Positions 1-5,433 of a stretch of DNA of 5,433 nucleotides are shown here, piece after piece. The translations under genes were made by a program, and so were the position numbers. Position 1 is the first letter of the stretch; each line of letters begins with the position of its first letter. Origin of the DNA: an uncultured Granulosicoccus sp. (GTDB lineage Bacteria; Pseudomonadota; Gammaproteobacteria; Granulosicoccales; Granulosicoccaceae); NCBI GenBank assembly GCA_938016235.1, contig CALLPU010000533.1, positions 1 through 5,433 of the forward strand, given 5' to 3'. The notes under the pieces were generated by a model, which made no database searches, had not been told where the DNA came from, and was given only the letters and a program-made list of their open reading frames with translations.

Positions 1-704
1 CAACCATGTCCTGGCCACGGTTCATGCAGGCCATGGCGGATGAAATGTTGCGACTCATTGCGCGAAAGGATTCACTCCGATCGCTCGATTACCTCGCTCA
101 CCAACGCATTCTTCGATGGTTGTCACTGACGCGCCCTGCACACGTTGTCACAGGCGTAGGCCGGCTGACTGAACAGAAAATGGCCTTGTTAGTGCAAGCC
201 CTGCCCGACGGCCGAATTCCTCTGGATCTGTTGCTCGAATCCATCGAGTCCAGAGGCATCCTTCTGCTACTCGGTTCAGGTGATGCGCAGCTGGAAGATC
301 AGTGCCGCCAAATAGCCGCAAGGCACCCGCACTTTCTGTTTCTGAATCAGTATTCACAACAGCTGTCCGACATGCTGTTCGACAATGGCGATCTGTTTCT
401 CATGCCAAGTTCCTTTGAACCGTGCGGAATCAGCCAGATGCTGGCAATGCGCTCCGGACAACCGTGCTTTGCGCATGCGGTAGGTGGCCTGAAAGACACC
501 ATCGCTGATAACAAGAACGGCTTTTTGTTCCAGGGAGATTCGCTGGCTGGCCAATCAACAGCCCTGTTGAAACGCTTTGATGAAGTACTGACATTGCGCG
601 AACAAAAACCGGACACCTACAAAAAAATGGCCTCTGCAGCAAAATCGCAGCGGTACGAATGGCGCCACAGTGCCACCCGTTACCTCTCGGAACTCTACTC
701 ATGA
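1..704 (+). CDS. glgA: Glycogen synthase (GT5 family), C-terminal part, 5'-truncated by the window edge
   Basis: The frame is open to the first base, so the gene begins upstream and the ATG at base 6 is internal. About 233 residues remain, covering the C-terminal Rossmann domain of a GT-B glycosyltransferase, which binds the nucleotide sugar. Counting from the Met at base 6, a GRLTEQK motif (residues 52-58) supplies the Arg and Lys expected to contact the ADP-glucose phosphates. SSFEPCGISQ (135-144) holds the conserved active-site Glu138, and VGGLKDT (159-165) is the glycine loop after it. The enzyme adds glucose from ADP-glucose to alpha-1,4 glucan ends in the cytoplasm. Two oddities: the usual QKG reads QKM, and the stretch before the GRLT motif (residues 20-45) does not resemble the E. 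coli GlgA linker, which suggests a divergent GlgA subgroup. The stop overlaps glgB, supporting a glycogen role over another GT-B enzyme. Certainty is high for family, moderate for the exact name. Confidence 0.88.
   Translation, partial: TMSWPRFMQAMADEMLRLIARKDSLRSLDYLAHQRILRWLSLTRPAHVVTGVGRLTEQKMALLVQALPDGRIPLDLLLESIESRGILLLLGSGDAQLEDQCRQIAARHPHFLFLNQYSQQLSDMLFDNGDLFLMPSSFEPCGISQMLAMRSGQPCFAHAVGGLKDTIADNKNGFLFQGDSLAGQSTALLKRFDEVLTLREQKPDTYKKMASAAKSQRYEWRHSATRYLSELYS
701..704 (+). promoter_or_regulatory. ATGA stop/start overlap coupling glgA and glgB
   Basis: The glgB start ATG (701-703) shares bases with the glgA stop TGA (702-704). No strong Shine-Dalgarno precedes it; the nearest purine-rich stretch is CGGAA at 688-692. 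This layout is typical of termination-reinitiation coupling, which would keep synthase and branching enzyme production in step. The overlap is seen directly; the coupling is inferred. Confidence 0.8.
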
Positions 705-2932
705 AGTCGACACTCGAACATGCCGTTGTCAACGCCATCGTAGAAGGACGGCATCCAGAACCTTTCGCCGTGCTCGGCCAACATACGCTGGTACGAGGGC
801 CAGAGGACAGCACCACGGAAGAAACGGTCATTCGGGCCTTTCAGCCGCACGCAGAAATCGCCTGTATCGTTGACGAAAACGAGCGTAAGGTAACCCTGGA
901 AAAAGTGCATCCGCACGGCCTGTTCGAAATCGTGTTGCCAAAGCCTGTGGGTCCTTACCGCCTCGAACTCACTCGTGAGCAGCATCGCTGGGAGATCATC
1001 GATGCCTACTCCATGACATCGCCTATCGGTGAACTGGACAGACACCTGTTTAACGAAGGCACACACGAGTGGCTGTATCAAACACTCGGTTCTCACGCCA
1101 TGACATTCAATGATGTTGAGGGTGTGCAGTTTGCGGTATGGGCTCCTAACGCACGGCGCGTCAGCGTAGTGGGCGACTTCAACGACTGGGACGGTCGGCG
1201 CCATGTGATGCGCGCCCATCCCGGAAGCGGTGTCTGGGACATCTTCATACCTGCTGTGGGCAATGGCTCACTGTACAAATTTGAAATCGTGGACAGCGAC
1301 GGCAACCTTCTGCCACTCAAGCACGATCCATACGCACCCTACTTTGAACAGCCGCCGGGCAATTCCTCCATTGTGTTCCAGAGTCAATTCATCTGGGGTG
1401 ATGAGGACTACCAGGCGCGCAAGAAAGGCGTGGATATGCGCGGCCAGCCTATCTCCATTTATGAGGTTCATGCAGGGTCCTGGCGCAAGAATCTGCACGG
1501 CCAGTCACTGACCTACGTAGAGCTTGCCAAAACATTGGTGCCCTATGTGGTGGAGAACGGATTCACGCACATAGAGCTCATGCCGATCACCGAACACCCG
1601 TTTGACGGTTCGTGGGGTTACCAACCCATTGGCTTGTTCGCCCCGACGTCCCGATTCGGCAGCCCCGACGATTTTCGTCACTTTGTGGATGCCTGCCACG
1701 CCGCTGATATCGGTGTCATCATGGACTGGGTACCGGCGCACTTTCCTACCGATGAACACGGCCTTGGCAAGTTTGATGGCACCCATCTTTACGAGCATGC
1801 CGATCCTCGCCAGGGCATGCACCAGGATTGGCAAACCCTGATCTACAATTTTGGGCGCCGCGAAGTCTCTAACTATTTATTGAGCAACGCACTTTACTGG
1901 ATTCGCGAATTTCATCTCGACGGTCTGCGCGTCGATGCGGTGGCCTCCATGCTCTATCTGGATTATTCACGCGAACAGGGCCAATGGATACCCAACCGTT
2001 TTGGTGGTCGAGAAAACCTGGAAGCCATCGATTTTCTCAAGCGCATGAATATTCTGGTGCACGCCGAGGGCGGTATCACCATGGCCGAGGAATCCACGTC
2101 ATTCCCGGGCGTGAGTCATCCTACTTACAACAACGGCCTCGGCTTCACGTTCAAATGGAACATGGGCTGGATGCACGACATGCTCGAATACATGAGCAAG
2201 GATTCTGCTTACCGTAAATATCATCACAACAGCCTCACCTTTGGCATGATCTACGCCTTCAGTGAGAATTTTGCATTGCCTTTCTCACACGATGAAGTCG
2301 TGTACGGCAAAGGTTCGATGATCAACAAGATGCCAGGCGACGACTGGCAGAAATTTGCCAATCTGCGCGCCTTGTACGGGATGATGTTCAGCTACCCGGG
2401 CAAGAAACTGAATTTCATGGGCGGCGAGATTGCCCAATACAGCGAGTGGGCACACGCCGACAGCATTCAGTGGCATCTGCTCGAAGAGGCCAAGCACAAA
2501 GGTATCCAGCAGCTGGTCAAGGATCTGAACCAGCTGTATGCAGAGCATCCTGCGTTGCATGAAACCGACTGTGACGGTGCAGGTTTCGAGTGGATAGACT
2601 GTGACGACATCGAGCAGAGCGTCATATCCTACTACCGCTATTCAAGCGACCGGAAACGCAGCTGCATCATCGTCTGCAATTTTACGCCGGTGATCAGAAA
2701 TCACTATTCGGTCGGCGTCAATGAAGCGGGAACGTACCGAGAGATACTCAACACCGATCAAGAACAATACGGCGGCAGCGGCCAGGGCAATCACTCTCAC
2801 GTGGCTGGTGAGTCGCAGTCAATTATCGCTCGCGCGGTACCGGCGCATTCTCGACCAGCGTCTTTGAGCCTGACATTACCCCCTCTGGGAGTGCTCATCC
2901 TGGAACAAACTGGCACCGCGACGAAAGCCTGA
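701..2932 (+). CDS. glgB: 1,4-alpha-glucan branching enzyme (GH13), complete
   Basis: 743 residues, against about 728 in E. coli. It cuts alpha-1,4 glucan chains and re-attaches the segment by an alpha-1,6 bond, forming glycogen branches in the cytoplasm. Domains in order: N1 domain (about 12-115, with HPEPFAVLG), CBM48 domain (about 135-235, with FAVWAPNARRVSVVGDFNDW), GH13 catalytic barrel (about 260-620, starting near SIYEVHAGSW) and a C-terminal beta domain ending in SLTLPPLGVLIL. All GH13 motifs are intact: DWVPAHF (342-348), GLRVDAV with nucleophile Asp412, MAEES with acid/base Glu463, and SHDEVV with transition-state Asp531. HPFDGSWGYQ is the branching-enzyme signature. The ATG at 701 is chosen because it overlaps the glgA stop and gives the usual N-terminus; an in-frame ATG at 659 would only add 14 residues read through glgA. 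Minor changes from E. coli are Ala for Gly in DWVPAHF and GGEIAQYSEW for GNEFAQGREW. Confidence 0.98.
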   Translation: MKSTLEHAVVNAIVEGRHPEPFAVLGQHTLVRGPEDSTTEETVIRAFQPHAEIACIVDENERKVTLEKVHPHGLFEIVLPKPVGPYRLELTREQHRWEIIDAYSMTSPIGELDRHLFNEGTHEWLYQTLGSHAMTFNDVEGVQFAVWAPNARRVSVVGDFNDWDGRRHVMRAHPGSGVWDIFIPAVGNGSLYKFEIVDSDGNLLPLKHDPYAPYFEQPPGNSSIVFQSQFIWGDEDYQARKKGVDMRGQPISIYEVHAGSWRKNLHGQSLTYVELAKTLVPYVVENGFTHIELMPITEHPFDGSWGYQPIGLFAPTSRFGSPDDFRHFVDACHAADIGVIMDWVPAHFPTDEHGLGKFDGTHLYEHADPRQGMHQDWQTLIYNFGRREVSNYLLSNALYWIREFHLDGLRVDAVASMLYLDYSREQGQWIPNRFGGRENLEAIDFLKRMNILVHAEGGITMAEESTSFPGVSHPTYNNGLGFTFKWNMGWMHDMLEYMSKDSAYRKYHHNSLTFGMIYAFSENFALPFSHDEVVYGKGSMINKMPGDDWQKFANLRALYGMMFSYPGKKLNFMGGEIAQYSEWAHADSIQWHLLEEAKHKGIQQLVKDLNQLYAEHPALHETDCDGAGFEWIDCDDIEQSVISYYRYSSDRKRSCIIVCNFTPVIRNHYSVGVNEAGTYREILNTDQEQYGGSGQGNHSHVAGESQSIIARAVPAHSRPASLSLTLPPLGVLILEQTGTATKA

Positions 2933-2934
2933 GA

Positions 2935-2963
2935 TACACTGCGGCCCTGAGGCGACGTACAAT
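2935..2963 (+). promoter_or_regulatory. Possible sigma-70 promoter for the OmpA-domain gene
   Basis: TACAAT at 2958-2963 matches the -10 consensus at five of six positions and lies 28 bases before the ATG at 2992. At 17-base spacing the -35 position (2935-2940) reads TACACT, only three of six, so any promoter would be weak or activator-dependent. This is the only gap in the window wide enough for a promoter between two genes, and it shows no hairpin with a T-run, so read-through from glgB is also possible. Confidence 0.3.
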
Positions 2964-2991
2964 ACCGTGCTGAACTCGGGTGCCACACACT

Positions 2992-4722
2992 ATGAAAAAA
3001 CTGTTTGTTCTCGCGCTACTGGGCCTCGGGCTGGGTGGCGGTGTCTGGAAAGCGCAAAATCCTGACGGCACGGTAGATACCTTCCGTGCTCAGGCCGAAG
3101 CACAGCTGACGCGATTGAAAACCGGTGCCGAAGCCGTGCTGGCAGCGAGCCCTGATGCGTTGCAGCAACAAAACGCCACAGCGCAGGAGCAACAGGCGCT
3201 TGCCACCGAACAGAGCGGCATGATCGACGCTCTGACGGAACGCCTTGCACTGCTCGAAACAACCCTCGAAGCCGATGCCGCAGACAGTAACGAGGCCGCG
3301 GCAGAGCCACTGACCGCCGAGATTGCCAGCGAGCTGGGGAACACTCAGGCGCAGCTTGCCAGAACCTCTGAGCAACAGGCATCGCTGGAACAGAGCGTTG
3401 CTTCGGTGCAGACCAGCCTGACCGATATCCAAACGTCAGTGAAGGATGCTGCCGCTGGAAACGAGGCCGGTATCATCCGGCTGGATGCCATCGACAGCCG
3501 TCTGGAGCTGCTGGTCAGACGACTCGATGAACAAGGCTACGACGAATCCATCAGCAGCCTGAACGACACGCTGAGCACACTCCAAACGGATATCCAGAGC
3601 CTGGAGCAATCCCTGGAGCAACGCCAATCCGACATGAACAACGGACTGGCAGACGTTAATGAAAAAGTGTCCGCCCTGAGTTTGCGTCTGGATACGCTCG
3701 CCGCAACCGCAACGGTCGCGGCAGCGTCTGCCACAGACAGCGGTGCTGCCGACGCTGCTGAAGATTCTGATGGCACGGCGGCTGCCTCGCAGGCGCTGGC
3801 CTCGCTCAGCTCAGGAATCGATGAGCGCTTCAACGCGCTGGAGAGCCGTGTGCAGACGGTCAATTCGGATTCGCGCAAACTGACAGAAGTCAATGAGCAA
3901 CTCGCAGCCTTGCAAAGCAGTATCGCTGAACTCAACGAGAAGTCTCAGAGCAACAGCCGCGCACTGGAAACACTCGGTAGCTCCGTAGACGGCTTGAAAA
4001 CCGCCGGCGAATCGTTGTCAATCGATACCGTACAGGCTGAGATACGTGATCAGCTGGCTCTGGTGCAGTCGCAATTTGAAAGTGATGTTGCGTCTGAAAA
4101 TGCAGATGCGCTGGAGAGTTTGCTGGATGCCACCCGCACGCGCATCCGCACACTCGAACAACGTGTGCAAGACCTGCCGGCATCATCCAGCGAAGCGGAT
4201 AACGCACAGCAGATACAAACCGCACTCGAATCACAGATCGTTGCGCTGGAGCGCAGGCTCGAGTCCATTAACAGTGCGGATCCTGAACTGGCCAGTACCC
4301 TGTCCACCGTTCAGGAAAAAGTGGATCAGCTGGCCGCCAAGGAATTCGTGACGCAAGAGGATTTGCGCGCACAGAATGAAACGCGCTCTGTCGAGTACAA
4401 GATCTATTTTGATCGCAACAGCGCTGAGATTACCGATGGCGCCGCGAAGGTGCTGGAGTCTTTCATCGCACAAGAGAAAAACCGAACCACCGGAGTGTCC
4501 ATATTCGGCTTTACCGATCGTCGTGGATCAGCCGCGTATAACCAGCAACTGGCCCTGCAACGAGCTACCAATGTGCGCTCCTATCTGATACAGAACGGTC
4601 TGGACTACACGAAAATCAAGGCGCTGACTGGATTGGGTGAAGACGCTGCGGCTGCGGTTCTGCCCGATAACGCCGATGACGCGCAGCAGCGAGTGGTCGT
4701 GCTGTACGCCGCACAACCGTAA
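2992..4722 (+). CDS. Long coiled-coil envelope protein with C-terminal OmpA-like peptidoglycan-binding domain
   Basis: 576 residues. The N-terminus MKK followed by LFVLALLGLGLGGGVW (4-19) is a signal peptide or short membrane anchor. No lipobox Cys is present and no clear AxA cleavage site, so retention as an inner-membrane anchor is plausible. Residues about 30-465 are rich in Ala, Gln, Glu, Leu and Ser with heptad-like spacing, predicting a long coiled coil. An Ala/Ser/Asp/Gly-rich stretch (237-266) interrupts it. The OmpA-like domain (about 467-575) starts at YKIYFDRNSAEIT and contains GFTDRRGS..YN with Asp509 and QRATNV with Arg524. These are spaced 15 residues apart, like the diaminopimelate-binding pair of E. 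coli OmpA. No beta-barrel is present. Likely role: tethering a membrane to peptidoglycan across the periplasm; the specific function is unknown. ATG 2992 is preferred over GTG 2980 because it puts MKK first; a weak GGGTG (2978-2982) precedes it. pncA follows after 23 bases. Confidence 0.9.
   Translation: MKKLFVLALLGLGLGGGVWKAQNPDGTVDTFRAQAEAQLTRLKTGAEAVLAASPDALQQQNATAQEQQALATEQSGMIDALTERLALLETTLEADAADSNEAAAEPLTAEIASELGNTQAQLARTSEQQASLEQSVASVQTSLTDIQTSVKDAAAGNEAGIIRLDAIDSRLELLVRRLDEQGYDESISSLNDTLSTLQTDIQSLEQSLEQRQSDMNNGLADVNEKVSALSLRLDTLAATATVAAASATDSGAADAAEDSDGTAAASQALASLSSGIDERFNALESRVQTVNSDSRKLTEVNEQLAALQSSIAELNEKSQSNSRALETLGSSVDGLKTAGESLSIDTVQAEIRDQLALVQSQFESDVASENADALESLLDATRTRIRTLEQRVQDLPASSSEADNAQQIQTALESQIVALERRLESINSADPELASTLSTVQEKVDQLAAKEFVTQEDLRAQNETRSVEYKIYFDRNSAEITDGAAKVLESFIAQEKNRTTGVSIFGFTDRRGSAAYNQQLALQRATNVRSYLIQNGLDYTKIKALTGLGEDAAAAVLPDNADDAQQRVVVLYAAQP
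3601..3621 (+). repeat. Two-copy 9-base direct repeat, period 12, in the coiled-coil region
   Basis: CTGGAGCAA occurs at 3601-3609 and again at 3613-3621, encoding LEQS then LEQR. This is a small trace of how such coils may grow by local duplication, or simply codon coincidence in a Leu-Glu-Gln-rich helix. Confidence 0.5.
3700..3789 (+). repeat. Low-complexity Ala/Ser/Asp/Gly-rich linker within the coiled-coil protein
   Basis: Codons 237-266 of the OmpA-domain protein encode almost only Ala, Thr, Ser, Val, Asp, Glu and Gly, including AATATVAAASA and GAADAAEDSDG. The heptad-like Leu spacing stops here and resumes at QALASLSSG. It probably forms a hinge between two coiled-coil rods. The DNA is not a tandem repeat; the bias is at the protein level. 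Confidence 0.55.
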
Positions 4723-4745
4723 TCCTTCAGGGTGCATTGAAACCT

Positions 4746-5366
4746 ATGAGCAGCCTGGATATACAGAACACCGACTGCCTGTTGATCATCGACGTGCAAA
4801 ACGACTTTTGTGCTGATGGTTCTTTAGCGGTTCCCGATGCAGATTCCATCGTTCCGGCTATCAACAGCCTGATAGGCGAGTTCAGTACTATCGTGCTCAC
4901 ACAAGACTGGCATCCAGCGGGTCATTCCAGTTTCGCCAGTGTGCATGATGGAAAATCACCGTTTGAGTCTGTGACCATGCCTTACGGTGAGCAGACGCTA
5001 TGGCCAGACCACTGCGTCCAAGGCACACCCGGGTCGCTCTTCCACTCAGCGTTGAACACCGACCCTGCGCAGCTGGTTATTCGAAAAGGGTTTCGGCACA
5101 CGATAGATTCGTACTCGGCCTTCTATGAGAACGACCACTCAACCTCCACAGGCCTCACCGGTTACCTCAGGCAGCGCGCAGTCACACGCGTCTTTTGTGT
5201 GGGCCTGGCACTCGACTACTGCGTGCGATTTTCAGCGATCGACGCAAGGCGCGAGGGTTTTGATGCAGTGGTGTTAGAGTCTGCCTGCCGCGGCATCGAC
5301 CTGGACGGATCCAACGACGCCGCTCGTCAGGCGATGCGTGAGGTTGGCGTGGAGCTGCAGACTTAA
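4746..5366 (+). CDS. pncA: Nicotinamidase (isochorismatase-like hydrolase), complete
   Basis: 206 residues, close to the 213 of E. coli PncA. It hydrolyses nicotinamide to nicotinate and ammonia in the cytoplasm, the entry step of the Preiss-Handler NAD salvage route. The catalytic triad is visible: Asp16 in LLIIDVQNDF, Lys114 in VIRKG and Cys159 in GLALDYCV. The metal site is also intact: Asp54, His56 and His60 in QDWHPAGHSSF and His89 in WPDHCVQ. DSYSAFYEN (121-129) is another family hallmark. These residues separate it from general isochorismatase-fold enzymes, which lack the metal site. ATG 4746 is chosen because the family N-terminus begins shortly before the DVQNDF motif. An in-frame TTG at 4737 would add three residues and sits nearer the AGGG at 4729-4732, so it cannot be excluded. 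It follows the OmpA-domain gene by 23 bases without a terminator, so co-transcription is likely. Confidence 0.96.
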   Translation: MSSLDIQNTDCLLIIDVQNDFCADGSLAVPDADSIVPAINSLIGEFSTIVLTQDWHPAGHSSFASVHDGKSPFESVTMPYGEQTLWPDHCVQGTPGSLFHSALNTDPAQLVIRKGFRHTIDSYSAFYENDHSTSTGLTGYLRQRAVTRVFCVGLALDYCVRFSAIDARREGFDAVVLESACRGIDLDGSNDAARQAMREVGVELQT

Positions 5367-5382
5367 CTTTCAGGTCAGACCA

Positions 5383-5433
5383 CTAATGACCAGCAGACCA
5401 CTGCTGAATATCGTCCAGCGTGGGTAAATCAGC
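5383..5433 (-). CDS. Possible 3' end of a convergent gene, cut by the window edge
   Basis: On the minus strand a frame runs in from the window end for 16 codons, reading ADLPTLDDIQQWSAGH, and stops at TAG (complement of 5383-5385). The composition looks protein-like and the stop would fall 16 bases past the pncA stop, a common spacing for convergent genes. It is far too short to identify, and another minus frame and a plus frame are also open across this stretch, so it is tentative. Confidence 0.3.
   Translation of the reverse strand, partial: ADLPTLDDIQQWSAGH
5391..5406. other. Small perfect hairpin downstream of pncA
   Basis: CAGCAG (5391-5396) pairs perfectly with CTGCTG (5401-5406) around an ACCA loop. 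No T-run follows on either strand, so it is not a classic intrinsic terminator. It could contribute weakly to transcript ends or protect the 3' end, or be chance within a convergent coding region. A second weak inverted pair, GGTCA (5373-5377) and TGACC (5387-5391), lies just before it. Confidence 0.3.

Noticed and set aside
659..700. Upstream in-frame ATG as the glgB start
   Set aside because: The 14 added residues are out-of-frame reading of the glgA end and do not resemble the GlgB N-terminus. ATG 701 overlaps the glgA stop in the usual way.
695..1219. 174-codon open frame on the minus strand across the 5' part of glgB
   Set aside because: It lies wholly opposite a well-conserved enzyme, carries no recognisable domain and is the expected shadow of a GC-rich gene.
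2933..2991. Intrinsic terminator after glgB
   Set aside because: Only a 3-base GCC/GGC stem is visible and no T-run follows.
2992..3069. Lipoprotein signal, as in Pal-type OmpA-domain proteins
   Set aside because: There is no cysteine anywhere in the protein, so there is no lipobox.
2990..3935. Several minus-strand open frames of 84-138 codons opposite the coiled-coil gene
   Set aside because: Their Ser/Ala/Arg/Cys-rich translations mirror the biased codons of the coil. The plus frame has a real OmpA domain and a signal segment.
5386..5427. 13-codon plus-strand mini-ORF starting at ATG 5386
   Set aside because: No ribosome site and very short, so chance is likely; the opposite strand offers a more protein-like frame.
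1..5433. CRISPR arrays, insertion sequences, tRNA or rRNA genes, phage genes
   Set aside because: No spaced repeats, transposase motifs, terminal inverted repeats or cloverleaf sequences were seen. Nearly all bases are covered by four housekeeping-type genes.

Overview
The window is an ordinary, densely coded stretch of a Gram-negative chromosome. All confident genes lie on the + strand. A Gram-negative host is indicated by a protein with an OmpA-type peptidoglycan-binding domain. The branching enzyme and nicotinamidase read most like the enterobacterial (E. coli-type) versions, so a gammaproteobacterium is the best guess. No rRNA or species-specific marker is present to settle this. Base composition is moderately GC-rich and looks uniform, with no sign of recent transfer.

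Layout. Bases 1-704 hold the 3' part of a glycogen synthase (GT5, glgA-like), whose start lies upstream of the window. Its stop codon overlaps the start of a complete 1,4-alpha-glucan branching enzyme, glgB (701-2932), in an ATGA arrangement. A 59-base gap (2933-2991) carries a possible promoter and no visible terminator. Next comes a 576-residue protein (2992-4722) with an N-terminal signal or anchor segment, a very long coiled coil and a C-terminal OmpA-like domain. After a 23-base gap follows a complete nicotinamidase, pncA (4746-5366). The last 67 bases contain a small hairpin and an open minus-strand frame that may be the end of a convergent gene.

How the genes relate. GlgA and GlgB act in sequence: GlgA extends alpha-1,4 glucan chains from a nucleotide sugar (ADP-glucose in bacteria), and GlgB cuts and re-attaches segments as alpha-1,6 branches. 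They are almost certainly translationally coupled. The other two genes have no obvious tie to glycogen. The OmpA-domain protein probably fixes a membrane or the periplasmic space to the cell wall, and PncA feeds nicotinamide back into NAD synthesis. The two may share a transcript because the gap between them is short and shows no terminator.

No new system was found. The least routine items are the long coiled-coil OmpA-domain protein and the divergent form of the glycogen synthase.
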